The notes under the pieces: generated by a model | The model's database searches: none | What the model saw: only the letters and a program-made list of their open reading frames with translations | What the model was told of the DNA's origin: nothing | In this document: piece by piece, positions 35,411-46,800 of the stretch | Position numbering within the stretch: position 1 is the stretch's first letter | Layout: every line of letters starts with the position of its first letter | Position numbers and translations under genes: made by a program | Assembly: GCA_028673005.1 (NCBI GenBank) | Contig: CM054117.1 | Coordinates: forward strand, 32,336,561-32,400,560 | Length of the DNA: 64,000 nt | Direction of reading: 5' to 3' | Source: Tanypteryx hageni | Taxonomy: Eukaryota > Arthropoda > Insecta > Odonata > Petaluridae

Positions 35411-37875
35411 CTCAACTGGTTTCGTGCTTGTTTCGTGACGTATCAGGTGTTGTGGGGTCTCAATGACCCCATTAATATTTTTGCAATATTATAAGCATGA
35501 GAATGATTTGCAAGGTAGAATCATAACAAAACAACTATTTTAGGCTTACTTTTATGAAAATATTATATTTTCAAACGGTATTCCGATCAGTGATACCAGT
35601 TTACAAATTATTACACGTTTGCTAAAAAAGCAACAAAAATTTTCTTCTTTAATAAATCATATAAAATAAACCTTAAGCATTTTGACGTACTGAAACTTCA
35701 AATATATAACTAGATAGGATTAACTATAGGTATAAAAATCAACTTGAACATCACTTGGTGTAAAGAATGCTTTTATAGTGGAACCGAAACTGCTTTCAGT
35801 TAGCGTCTGCGCATTCGCGACACAGCATAGCACGGCAATCTGTACACATGGGACGGTCACAGTCACTACAAAAGAATTTAGTTTTTCTGTCCTCAGAACG
35901 GGGATAAAAGTCATATCTTTTTCTTTTCTTATTTTCAGAACCTAAACCTCTTGAGGCACTAGGGCGAATTTTTCCTAACAGTCGTCCTACTGAGAGGCGA
36001 AGTTCTCTTGGTTGTCTCTCATTTTGGAGACACTCGTTCATATAGGCTCAACTAAACACCTCGCAAGATTTTTCAAGAAGTCATATCGCGGAAGTAATGG
36101 ATTTCCCTTGCATGACTAAAACAACACATGGGCATTTACTCCAGATATATTCAGAATTGCATAAAATATGGCCATGGGCCATCTTCGTGTGCGTCTACTG
36201 GTGAAATACGTTGCACATTTCCGATCCAACATGTCGACGCCTCCTTTTGTGCAGTTATAAAATTGAATCACTTCTGGTTTTCCAGTTTCTGCATCTGTTT
36301 CTTTGGAATGATGCATTGTCGACAGCATGATGACAGATCTTCCACTTTTTGGAACGAAGGACGAGTCTGTTGTGAATCCATAATCAGTTGACCCTACTTT
36401 TCTTGTCCTTTTCGGCAAGAATTCTCTTTTATTCTTTTTTAGTGTTCCAACATAAGTTAACCCTCTCTTCTTGAGCTCAGTTACCAACTCTATTGAACTG
36501 AAATAATTGTCTGCTGTTACGTTTCTGTTGGAACTAAGAATTGGTTTTGCCAGACGAATTACAGATTGTGATGGTTTGAGCAGCTTCTTTTCTTGCGGGT
36601 CCAAAGATATGCCATCACTGCCTTTTCCAGTATAGACGTATGCGTTTAAAAGGTAATTTGTTTTAGCATCACAGAGAATCATGATCTTCAACCCGTATCT
36701 AGCTAGCTTATTAGCCATATACATGCAAAACCTGCATTTCCCTCTGAAACCCACCAGCATTTCATATACGCAGGCAAATTCACCAATACTGTAACTTTCT
36801 GTTGAATGCCCATGAAACGGCAGCAGCAAGGTCCATTTTCTTCCTTTCATTGCGATCTAATGCGTTATCAAAACGCAAGCAAGTCAGAAGAACCGCTACT
36901 CTTTCGAGGGGCAAAGTATAGCGGAAAATGTCTCTGCCAGTTCCATCAATCGCAAAAACGGACTCGAGGTTTTCATGGTTAGACTTGAAAATTGCTGTGT
37001 AATACAGCAACCCCAGAAAACCTCTAAGATCAACAATGTTTATGTCTCTCAGTTCCTTAATGGAGTATTTCTGTCTATAGAATTCTATTTATCATTGGTA
37101 TCACAATTTCTTCCAACACATCTTCTGAAAAAATGCATTCCCAAGCCTAAAGTTCAGAACAAGAGTTTCCCAAATACTTTGCTTTCCCTTTTACGTCAGG
37201 GAGGTGGGATACAATATTGTGAGATGGCGTTCGCACGTTTCGCTTTGGTTCTTCTTTTGACCACTTGCAGTTGTTGCGACCATAATAAAATTCCCTTCCC
37301 ACTCGAGTTTGCACAGCACATCCATCATTTTCATAATCACTACTGCAATGTATATCTGCTTCTTCTTCCTGCTCCCCAACCTCCAGTTCCGATTCTGTAT
37401 CATGTTCACTCTGTAAATGTATGTCATGTTCATCACAATCGCTTGTTTCGCTGTCTTCATTATCTTCATTTAGTGTCCGAAGAACAAAGTTACAAAAGTC
37501 TGGATCGTTGACGTTCGTGCATTTTGATGACGACGCCATTGCCCCTAAAATAAATGAGAATGACATAACTATTAAGTATGTATCATGAGAGAAGAAAAAT
37601 TAAATGCTGCTAGAAAACTGACAGAAAAACTCACCGATGTGCGGAACTGAATCTCTCACGTAAACTGTGTTGTGGGGTCAGTGAGACAGACCCCTTGTAA
37701 ATTTTGAACTGCGTTTACAGTAGAACTATAAAACTTAGCGTGCTACTACCCCGTACACCAGTCGATCAAGCACTGACTTGAAGGTAACTGGGAGACGAAA
37801 CAAGCAGTGTGACTCATAAGTGAAAAATGACACTTAGTAAGAGGGTCACCCAGACCCCACTAAGCCAGTTGAGGG
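35411..37875 (-). mobile_element. piggyBac-family transposon (about 2.47 kb), decayed
   Basis: The right end, read inward, is CCCTCAACTGGCTTAGTGGG and is preceded by TTAA (37876-37879). The left end is CTCAACTGGTTTCGTG, preceded by CTAA (35407-35410), a one-base decay of the expected TTAA duplication, with two terminal C lost. GGGGTC...GACCCC hairpins lie near both ends (35453-35471, 37673-37694), likely subterminal repeats. Length, TTAA target and enclosed transposase agree with a full-length piggyBac copy. Confidence 0.85.
35796..37539 (-). pseudogene. piggyBac transposase, disrupted, first catalytic Asp replaced
   Basis: This was a DDD transposase that cut and pasted at TTAA. The likely start is ATG at 37539, just after an AG that could be a splice acceptor. 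An acidic N-terminus rich in D, E and S comes first, then GFLGLLYYTAIFKSN, the core MLVGFRGKC, TADNYFSS, TKGGVDMLDR and NISGVNAHVLF, and a C-terminal cysteine cluster CSDCDRPMCTDC as in piggyBac zinc fingers. The second and third catalytic aspartates (TADN, GGVD) remain. The first is tyrosine: codon TAT at 36764-36766, where VDEML is expected. TAG stops occur at 37147-37149 and 36116-36118. Frame changes lie near 37080, 36790 (with a small loss) and 36045. It cannot make an active enzyme. Confidence 0.9.
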
Positions 37876-38174
37876 TTAAGAGCATAAATTCTATTTATTT
37901 TTCGATAAACTTGACCAAATGAATTTAACGGTGCTGATTCTATTAGCAGATTGGGATTACAAAGCTACTTAGTCCCAATTTTTTCCATAAAAAATCTGCG
38001 GGGTTAAATTGCCGAGGAAAATTAATTTTGAGAAAAGGATGTACTGTTTTTAACGTACTCGGTTAAACATTTTATATGCTCAAAATAGCAATAGGAGTAT
38101 ACAAGAGAGTAGGAGAAAGCCTCTGGTCACTACAGAATGTCGAAACCAGGTCTGTTACTAATTTTCCATGCGCA

Positions 38175-38300
38175 TACGATTATGACATTGTGTTCTCTAG
38201 TAAAAAACGTAGATAAGCCCCTGTGCATAAATTTAATAGAGCCGCATACAATGTTAAAAGAGCCGTATGCCTCTCAAGAGCCGCGGTTTGGCCACCCCTG
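38175..38300. mobile_element. hAT family B right-end fragment
   Basis: It matches the right half of 18045-18333: a TTCTCTAGTAAAAAACG-like block, GAGCCGCAT, GTTAAAAGAGCC, and the terminus TTTGGCCACCCCTG ending at 38300. The left end is missing, so no TSD can be paired. Confidence 0.65.
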
Positions 38301-40202
38301 GTATATACAGTTAATTTTTTTCATTAAAATTCTTCTTAGAGCAGAATTTTAAAATATCGCCGCTTTGCCTTAAACTTCTCCCGCACGAAAAGCTGATGTT
38401 TATCTTTGACGAAATCCCCCATTATTATCGCAGAGCACGTCTTCTGATTATTTATGGTTCTTCAGTAGCGATTGGCCTTTCTCCTCCTCCTCTAGACCGT
38501 TCCTTTTACCTCTCGATCTTCCCCACCTCTCTCCCACCCTCCCTCTTCCCCCAACCTCCTCCGCCTCCCGCTCCTCAGCCGGCGATAAATGAGTTAAACT
38601 CAGTGGCCACATAATTAACAGCCTCGGCTTCCGTCAGTGCACGGAGTAAGAAAAAAGCAGGGAGGAGAAAAAAGGAGATTGGACGAAACAAAAAAAAAGA
38701 AAGGCGAAGAGCGCACCCCGTCCCTGAGATATCCGGTTCAAAGCGTTTTCCAGAAGGGATCGAGGAGGCGGCGGTTAGAGGTGGCAGCACCGTCGACAGT
38801 GAGTGGAGGAAGGTGGAACTTTGGGGGGGAGGGGAGAGGGAAGGGGGAGGAAAAAAGGGGAAAAAAGGACGCGAAAAGTGAGCGCGAACTTTTTCACCCT
38901 TCTCCACGAGACACGCATTAAAGAGTTTGACGTAAAATGCGCCGTTTTATGCGACGACTCCTTTTGATGGCTTCTACAGCCCAGGTCGGGCGGTCGGGTC
39001 GCGTGTTGGGAGGAGGCACCTCCAAGGGAAGCAAAACGGGACGGTTTAACCTCGGCTGACCCGTGAGCCCTCTTTATTTTTATTACGACCTGTTGTCGCC
39101 GAGGTAGAAATATGGGTTCGGGGTAATGATCGGAGAATCGGCGGGCGGTTTTTACTTTAGTAGTTGAATGGCGAGCTTCGAGTCGCGACAGTAAGTTTAT
39201 TGGACAATACAATTCGTTACTAAGGGAACTATTCGGGTTGGATGCTATTAAATAAGTGTATACTTTGATATGCTGGACTTACACTTAAAAGTGTTTTTAA
39301 GGAAATGCTTCTTTTCGTTTTTAATCTAAACCTTCAGAATCTTTTCGCATTGACTTTTCCTCATCTTTTTTATCCTTAAATATGTGATATAAATGAGTTA
39401 GAGATTTATATTAATTTTAATGATTATAATTGCTACTCGGAAACTAAAAATGGAGATTGATGCTAAAATAGAAATTTACTATGCAGTAAAAAATAGTCTT
39501 CCATTATAAGACGTTATGAACATTTCGTGGCCAATTTCATCGAAAACTGTAAACACTGCATAGGAAATCTATGCATCTTAATACATTATTTTAATTTATT
39601 ATTTTTCAGACAAAATACTGTACTACTTAACTAAATAACAATCTAAGTATTTGTATAAAAAAAGCCACGCTACGCTTTTCTACGTAATTCTACTGTATTA
39701 TAATTCTCCTCCATTCAATTTTGCTGCAAATAGAGAAAAGGTTCCTACATTGCATCACTTATTCTCTTTACCAACAGTGTTACAAAGAGTAAGAGATTAT
39801 TAGGTACATATATTAAATACCAATGGATAGATATTGGATTTCCAATACAAAGTGGACTGCAACATATAATCCAGATGTTAGAGGGAATATATTTTTAACC
39901 TCTGAAGACTGCAATGAGGAAATGCATACGAGATGCTTTGCCCTCAAACCATCCTTCTCTCCTATAGGAGGAGATGCTGGCTGACCGAGGCAATTTAGAA
40001 AAGAACTTTCCCACAAGGAATGTTTTTTGCCATACGTGGTAGATGTGCATTGGGTTGACGCACGTGTGGTACCTTGCTGCGCGTATGTCTGCCGTGCGTC
40101 AGATGACAAAAGAGCTTTGATAGCTTCAGAAAGCGTGGAGGAGAACGTGGAAGCTGCACATCTTGATGAATAGGATGCACATTTCGAAGGGAAAAATAAA
40201 TG
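38301..40202. other. Unassigned DNA with a GA/G-rich patch
   Basis: About 38640-38885 is purine-rich, with four or more G-runs at 38820-38850 that could form a G-quadruplex. Next to it, 38940-39200 is CpG-rich. Two overlapping minus-strand frames (39813-40109 and 39995-40180) match nothing I know. No gene is called. Confidence 0.45.
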
Positions 40203-40232
40203 TCAAATGTTATGTTATGTTATGTTATGTTT
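40203..40232. repeat. (TTATG)n microsatellite
   Basis: A short pentanucleotide array of about five units. Confidence 0.9.
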
Positions 40233-41772
40233 AGCATAACCCGGTATTCGCAATTGAAATATTATTGAAATTCCCGAAAGGAATGAAAAACTAATAGTTA
40301 AAAAAAATCACAGTTTGACGTGAAAAGTTGTAAGTCAATTAAGAGTGATTTGAAGCTGCGTTTGGAAGACAGAAAAGTATTTTCTCGCAAGAGGTAAACG
40401 AAAATAATTCAGAATCGAATTTAAGGAATAATTGGTAAACTGGGGTAGTCCAAAATAATTCATCTGGTTGATTGTATTATGAGGCGTTAATTAGGAATTG
40501 GTTTTTCCGAGTTCGCGTCTGAATGTATCAAGCTATACTTCACTCTATCGGTTGTCACTATCATCCACGCTAACCAGCAAACAAGTTTCAAATCCGTTAA
40601 ATTTAACCTTTATAATAACCATATGTTAATAAGAAACACCCGCGGCAGTGCAGATCGAATCGTTAAAAAAAATCATGAAGGATAAGGTTTATATAAAGCT
40701 GCCAATTCGGTTCTGACAGATAGGATTTTGACATTTGACAGACTGTGTGCTCCCTATTTTAATTAAACTTATAATCCCACTTTCGAAAAAATTGGTATTT
40801 GCCCTCATTTCAACTAATTAATGTCGCAAAGGTGTTTGCCGGAAGGCTTTCCGTCGCCATGAAAGTATCAACAACTCTTCAGTTTAATTTTAACACGGTT
40901 TCAGGCGTTAAGAAAACGTCAAAATCTGCGTTAAACAAGGTAGCAGTTCTTACCACTTAGCCACGCGTTCAGATACCAGTCTCACTCGTAGAGGATGACA
41001 ATCATTCGATTGGAATTCCGTCGCAACTTTCGTCTCATTAAACGCGCGAGTTTTTTCCCCTCGACGATTAAAAACGTTTTACATTTTATGTTCGCGCGTC
41101 AACTGCTTTTTTCTTCTTTCTAGACCCGCAAAATAAAAATCAAGGAAAGACTCGATCTCTTTACTACCCCTAGAATGTGAATAACCTCGCGAGTCTAGTT
41201 TTAATTCGTCGCATTGAAAAGGAAATAAATATAGGATCGTAAAATAGTCCGCGAACGTGTTTGCGACGAAAGATACGTTCTGTTACACCCTGTAACGGAT
41301 TGCGGAGGGGTGGTCGGAGGAAGTTGCTCTAATAAAAAATAACCTGATTGTTATCGAACGTATATCTAATCTGGCATGGCGATCGGTCAAGTCTTAAAGA
41401 GGATATTGCGGTCCCGATACTTGTCGAGGGAGTGTGTCGCGTACGTTGAACAAATGAAACACTCGACGATAAGGAATCTGTGTGACCGAGAAGGCCTTGG
41501 TCATTGTAAGCTGTGTGCGGAGACATGTGACGGTAAATTCTTGGCGAATCCGTCGTGATAGCGTGCGGGAGAAGGGAATTAAGTGCGCCGATTGGAAATG
41601 GCGTGCTAAAGATAAAGTCGCAAATAGAAAATTGAATTTGCATGGCGATTTTTTTCGCTTTTCATGCCTTGTGTGTAATATACTTTCTGTCACCCTGTCA
41701 ACCGTTTTGTCCAGAAAATAATCTATATAGTATGAAGATATGACCTGAACTAATTAGATACATGTACTTTTT
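40233..41772. other. Unassigned DNA
   Basis: No gene recognised. A minus-strand box-A-like TGGCTAAGTGG near 40960 has no box B. 41329-41721 has overlapping frames on both strands without recognisable products. Confidence 0.5.
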
Positions 41773-41990
41773 TACTTTCTCATTCTCGAAGCACATTGGG
41801 GAAGTATTACGATCGTGAAAAATATCTGATGTGATGAAAATGCGTTTTTTAAGGTCCCCTGAGACCGAAAAAAAGCGTTTTTGAAATTCCGTCATTCTGT
41901 AGTCTATCGTACGTGAGCAGGTCCAGAGGACAAACGGTTCAACAGTATCTGATGAAATTTCGTATTTAGATACAGACGTCCTGTCAAAAT
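41773..41990 (+). repeat. Distant relative of the ACTTTCTCC family
   Basis: It starts ACTTTCTCATTCTCGAAGC and keeps the order of the family's first part: an AAGTATT block, TGAAAA, then AAGGTCCCCTGAGACCG. The rest does not align by eye. It could be a sister family. Confidence 0.4.
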
Positions 41991-42287
41991 GAATCATATC
42001 CATCGACAATGTATAATTGTTTATTCTGTTATATTTTTACAAAATTTTCTGTTTACGCTTAAAGGATTCTGTTTAAATTTATACAGCAAATAGCTTTCTG
42101 CAGTAAACAATATCATATACGCCATGTGTTTCAAAATATTAACTATATAGCGTTAAAACTAAATCGAGTTTCATTTCCAGTTACCGCCAAGCTGTCTGTG
42201 CAATAACACAGAGAGAGACATTATTGTTTGGAATAAAAGCGTACAACTACGATAAAAATTATGCGATGTAAGTTGCACCGATTCTTT

Positions 42288-42408
42288 ACTTTCTCCATAT
42301 ACGAAGTATAGAAAAAGTATTGTTTTCATGAAAAAATCGAATTCAGGATTTCAACGGAAATACATATTTGAAAGTTCCGTGAACACGTTTTGACTATTTT
42401 CTCATTGA

Positions 42409-42440
<32 letters not shown>

Positions 42441-42601
42441 ACTGTGCGTGTCTGTGACCGGTATTTTGTGGGTGCTCTAACTAAAAAACTATTAATCAGG
42501 TCAACGCGAAATTTTATATTTGACGTATTTGTTAGTCACGAGATGGTAAAAAAATCTGTCAAACGAAAGTGGATGTTTACTTTTGACACATCCGTTTTTT
42601 T
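42288..42601 (+). repeat. ACTTTCTCC-family repeat, copy 3 (first half only)
   Basis: It starts ACTTTCTCCATATACGAAGT and follows the family through the CA/TG-rich segment, here expanded to about 14 TG units (42413-42441). It continues to the CACATCCG block at 42587-42594, where it stops, and copy 4 begins directly. The junction gives a head-to-tail composite. Confidence 0.75.
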
Positions 42602-43226
42602 ACTATCTCCATAGTATACGAAGTATAGTTTTCATGAAAAAAATTTTCTCGACGATGCCTGTGGGTGTGTGTCTGTGGCCAGGATATTGTGGGTGCTCTA
42701 TCTCAAAAACTATTAATCGGATCAGCGTAAAATTATATATTTGACATTTTTGTTGAAGTAAGACGTGCTGATTAGTTTTTGATAAAAATCGGTCAACCGA
42801 AAGTGGGCATTTTACTCTTGTTACTTATCCGTTTTTTAAATATTTGCTTTAATATTTGATAAATGTAAAAACGTATAGGGATAAAGGCTGTAGGAAATTT
42901 AATTTTCTACAAGCTATAATCGATTCATTTTCCCATATAATGCAATGTTTAAGAGATATTTTTAAAACTAATTACCTATCGGCGACTATTGTAATCAGTT
43001 TACGCCTAGTTACATCTTAATAACACTCCTTTTTATTTTCTTAATTGTTGGAGCTTCTTGATATATCCAATATCAGAAGGCTACGGTTTGAGTTTATTCC
43101 CTTTATTTGTAAAGTGTAATTTTTTTTCGCAGTTCCTTTAAATATTTATTATTATTTAACTTATTTGGAGTTTTTAGAAATATTACAGGTATGGAGAAAG
43201 TCATGTAGTGGCCACATCAGATTTTT
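42602..43226 (+). repeat. ACTTTCTCC-family repeat, copy 4
   Basis: Full-length. It runs from ACTATCTCCATAG to GTATGGAGAAAGTCATGTAG followed by GGCCACATCAG, including TTAATTGTTGGAGCTTCTTG. It lies directly after the truncated copy 3 in the same orientation. Confidence 0.75.
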
Positions 43227-44101
43227 TCATTAGATGTTATTGACTAAACAGTTAACCAAATCGTGATCATGATGAAATTCATCTAAAGAAAGTGATAATC
43301 GTTTCCACTTAAATAATATTGCATACATTATGCCATCTAGATTAAATATATTATAGTAAATATACTTTTAAACTAATGAATCATATTTTCCCATCCATTT
43401 AAAGTGTTTTTCATTGGAAAGACTGGAATTTCCCAGCAGCTTCACAAATAGATGACGTCTTAATTCTGGACGACAAATTAAACCCTTATTTCTAGCCGGA
43501 TCTTTGTCCACAAAAGTCGCTTTTTTCCCTTATATCTTTTTCCCATCCCGAGTTGTTTACAACATCTGGGTTCATTCACACAAATTACTAGGACGGTTTT
43601 TACGGGCGGATGTCCAGTCCATCGACGGCCGCAGATGTGGACGGGGACACAAAAAATCGCCTTCTGGTCCGCCCGAATGAACAGAGAAAGAGAGAACGGG
43701 CGCCCTATTTAATCTAATCCTAGACGAAATGCGCATCATAATGCCTTGGTACCAGCAACGTGAAATATTCCACGAATTTGTAGAGGGTTGCTTTTTTTAA
43801 GCCATCCGACATTAGAGATCTAAGTCTAGAGTTTAAACGCAAAACTGCTTATTATACTGAAATAGTTTGTTCTTCGAGAATAAATAAATTCATTAAACTT
43901 TGCATTTTTAATCAAGAGAAATTCCTCTTTAAGTTTTCCTTAAGTTCCTTAAGTTTTCCTCTGGCCAATCGACTCTTATAAGAGTCCAAGTTTGTTTGTT
44001 TGTTTGTATGGAATTTCTGGCTAATCAATTCCATTTCAAATATCAGTAATGAGGTCAGGCTCAACTCTGTGGAATTTACTCATATTGAAAAAATAACCTT
44101 G
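43227..44101. other. Unassigned DNA
   Basis: No gene seen. There is a short (GTTT)n run near 43992-44006, and CGGGCGGA facing TCCGCCCG at about 43609 and 43669. Confidence 0.5.
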
Positions 44102-44225
44102 TTATTTCCACAAATTTTAATTTAAACACGACCTGTTTCACTACGATCGTAGCATCATCAGGTGAATTGATGATGCAACGATCGTAGTGAAACCGGTCGT
44201 TTTAAAATTTAATTTGTGGAAATAA
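44102..44225. repeat. 124-bp near-perfect fold-back palindrome
   Basis: The left arm (44102-44160) and right arm (44168-44225) are inverted copies of about 58 bp with few mismatches around a seven-base loop. Each arm reads TTATTTCCACAAATT, then ACGACCGGTTTC (ACGACCTGTTTC on the left), then the 12-bp palindrome CTACGATCGTAG (one mismatch on the right) and CATCATCA. A cruciform or long RNA hairpin is possible. The same core motifs recur at 30864-30933. It may be a complete fold-back mobile element or the end of a larger one. Confidence 0.85.
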
Positions 44226-44609
44226 GTTCTTTTTTCAATAATTCAATTTCGATTTAAAAAGTTCTTTTTTTCCTATTACGCATGTTACACGATATGGGCC
44301 TTTTTAAATATTTACATTTACATAGATTTAGTACATATTTTTTTAATACCATGTACGGTCCTCGGCAATACCCGTTTAGGCTTAATGCCTCTTTGGGCTG
44401 GACCGCATGATTTGAATTTAATAATTTTTAAGCCACATGGCAGGACTTTTGTTTCGATACGATTACCGGGATGACGTCGCCTGGCATTTGCCCAAGGCCG
44501 GAAGGGAAATCCGGAAAACCTACCGATGGCGGCCTGAATTTTTTCAAAATACATCACAGCGGAAAGAAGAAGAACATAGCAAATGTGGTGGCTGGATGGA
44601 CAGTAATAA

Positions 44610-44730
<121 letters not shown>

Positions 44731-44814
44731 TAACAAAATAAAGGTAACAGTAAGCAACAAATAACAGGTAACAGTGAACAAACTGGCTAATCAACCTCTT
44801 GGATTATTATAGCC

Positions 44815-45078
44815 TTTACTCCTTCCACACCGAACACATACACAAGAGAATAGGGAAACCCGGTGCTGGCATTAGCCTACTCTTTACGAAGAGCCCCAAG
44901 AAGGTCATCTGCTTAACGTCATTTCCGAAGGACGGAGCGCTGACTTGCGTGGTCTCCTCAAAGCACACAAGTAGGGGACGGGACGATCCCAGGTTGAAAG
45001 ATCCGACCACCGTCGGATTCGAACGAGGGCCCGCTGCGTGGAAGGCCAACACTCTAACCACTCCGCCACCGCCATCCC
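44815..45078 (-). mobile_element. tRNA-derived SINE
   Basis: The 5' end on the minus strand begins GGGATGGCGGTGGC. Box A is TGGCGGAGTGG (45058-45068) and box B is GTTCGAATCC (45015-45024), 33 bases apart, an RNA polymerase III internal promoter. The anticodon-loop position reads CTTCCAC (UCC, glycine), though its stem is imperfect. The body has TTCGGAAATGACGTTAAGC and GAGTAGGCTAATGCC, which I recall from tRNA-SINE bodies of other invertebrates (not checked). The 3' end is not sharp. It has no coding capacity. Confidence 0.8.
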
Positions 45079-45696
45079 TATTCTAAGATCCAAGTAAATT
45101 CTTTTGTCTTGGCAGCTTCTCCTGACAATTGTCCCCAATCGCTTTTCACTCATTCGCACAATTCAAGTCATAATAGATTTAAACAAAAGCGATGGAGAAG
45201 AAAACTCGGTAAGATGTGGAATTGCGTAGAGGTTGGAATGAAGAGAGATGATGTTTTTACAATGCTTTCCAATCGCGAGTCATATTAAATATTTTAATGC
45301 TCTGGAAGACTATCGACTGATGTGACGTAGCAGTTAAGAGTGTGCACTTTTCCCATACAAATTTTAAGTACCCATAATTTTTACCTGGTTTCAGAAGGTA
45401 CGATTGAAAGCCAAATCGAAAATCTACCAACAACTTAATATGATTTATCGTTCAATCGCTTTCAGCATAACATAAACTCCGCTGGTTGAAGACATCCTTC
45501 GCTTCCAAGTGCTACTCGTACTTATGAAACACGTTATGCTCATCCCCAGTAAATTTTATATTTTCGGCTGAATTTTTGTTGCAACATTTTATCGAGAGAA
45601 ATACACGTAACTCTATTTTGCTTCAATAATTTTCCACTGTACACCAGCGAAAAAGGTAGCGGTTGAGGAAAAATAAAACGAAGGTTAAATAAAAAT
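45079..45696. other. Unassigned DNA
   Basis: No gene or repeat recognised between the SINE and the next ACTTTCTCC copy. Confidence 0.5.
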
Positions 45697-46332
45697 AAAC
45701 TGATGTGGGCAACACATGACTTTCTCCATATTTATATGGCAAATTACATGTTGTTAGATCTGGGATCATTGTCAATATTTACTTCCGGTTGACAATTAAG
45801 AAAAGAAAAAGGAGCGTTACTAAGACGTAGCTAAGCGTCAATTGTTAACAATAGTCTTCGGTAGGTGGCGTGGTGGTGTCAGCTAAAAATATGATGTCTC
45901 TTAAAAAATGCATTATATGGAAAAATGTATCAAACAAAGGTTGTAGAAAATAAAGTTTCCTACAACTTTTATTCTAATACATTTGTACATTTATCAAATA
46001 TTAAAGAAAATATTTCAAAATAACGGATAATTGACAAGAGTAAACACCCACTTCCAGTCGACCGATTTTTACCCAAACCTAATCAGATCTTCTAACTTTT
46101 ATAAAAATGTTAAATATAAAACTTTGCGTTGATCTGATTAAAAGATTTTGAGTTAGAGCGCCCACAAAAGTCTATCACATACAGACAGACTGACAGACAT
46201 ACAGACAGACATCATCGAGAAAATAGTCAAAACGTGTTCAGAGGACCTTAAAACATGTATTTCCGTTGAAATCTCGAATTCGATTTTTTCATGAAAACAA
46301 TACTTTCTCTATACTTCGTATATGGAGAAAGT
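45697..46332 (-). repeat. ACTTTCTCC-family repeat, copy 5
   Basis: Both ends are present: CTGATGTGG with ACTTTCTCCATA on the left, and CTATACTTCGTATATGG then AGAAAGT on the right. The first 100 bp differ by a deletion and unrelated bases near 45730-45780. The region matching the TG-rich part of other copies is here a run of CAGACAGA/CATACAGA units (46182-46213). Confidence 0.75.
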
Positions 46333-46459
46333 AATAAAGGAAAGAAATTAACACTCAGTTTTCAGGGAGGCCAGGAGCCCACTTCCTTTATTTTTATTTA
46401 ACCTTTCTTTTATTTATTCCTCTCCCTCTGCCTTGGTGCGACTCTACTTATTAAATTAC

Positions 46460-46800
46460 GGTTTAGTCCTTTCTTTATATGAATTCAGTCCAGCGTATGC
46501 TGGTGTAAAACGTTTTAGCAAACTACCCAAGAAAATTAAAAGTACATCCAATCCTTTACAATTGAAAAGGGCCTTAAAAGAATACCTAACTGTAAACTGT
46601 TATTTCTCTATTGATGAATTTCTATGTAAGCAATGATTGTGTGCTGTGGGTTATGTGAAGGGTTATGACCTGCAGCATTTTGTCTCTTTTTAATATTTTG
46701 TAACCATATATTTCCATTGTATTTGTTTATGTATGCCAGTGACCTGTCCTATACATATTTAGCTATGTCTTGGGATAAATAAATTATTATTATTATATTA
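46460..46800 (+). pseudogene. LINE ORF2 C-terminal fragment with (TTA)n-type tail
   Basis: It encodes the extreme C-terminus of a Jockey/CR1-group LINE: LSLYEF, YAGVKRFSKLPKKIKS, LKRALKEYL and YFSIDEFL, ending at TGA 46634-46636. A short UTR follows and then GGGATAAATAAATTATTATT. This differs in sequence and tail from the LINE at 3032-4483, so a second LINE lineage is present. It is 5'-truncated; the exact start is uncertain. Confidence 0.75.

Noticed and set aside
39813..40180. Two overlapping minus-strand frames of 98 and 61 codons
   Set aside because: No recognisable motif in either frame and no flanking splice sites I trust.
40940..40985. Minus-strand box A TGGCTAAGTGG
   Set aside because: An exact box A alone; no TTCGA-type box B follows.
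43609..43676. CGGGCGGA facing TCCGCCCG, possible element ends
   Set aside because: The inverted pair is only 8 bp, with no extension or TSD.
44905..45159. 84-codon minus-strand frame
   Set aside because: It runs through the tRNA-derived SINE, so it is non-coding.
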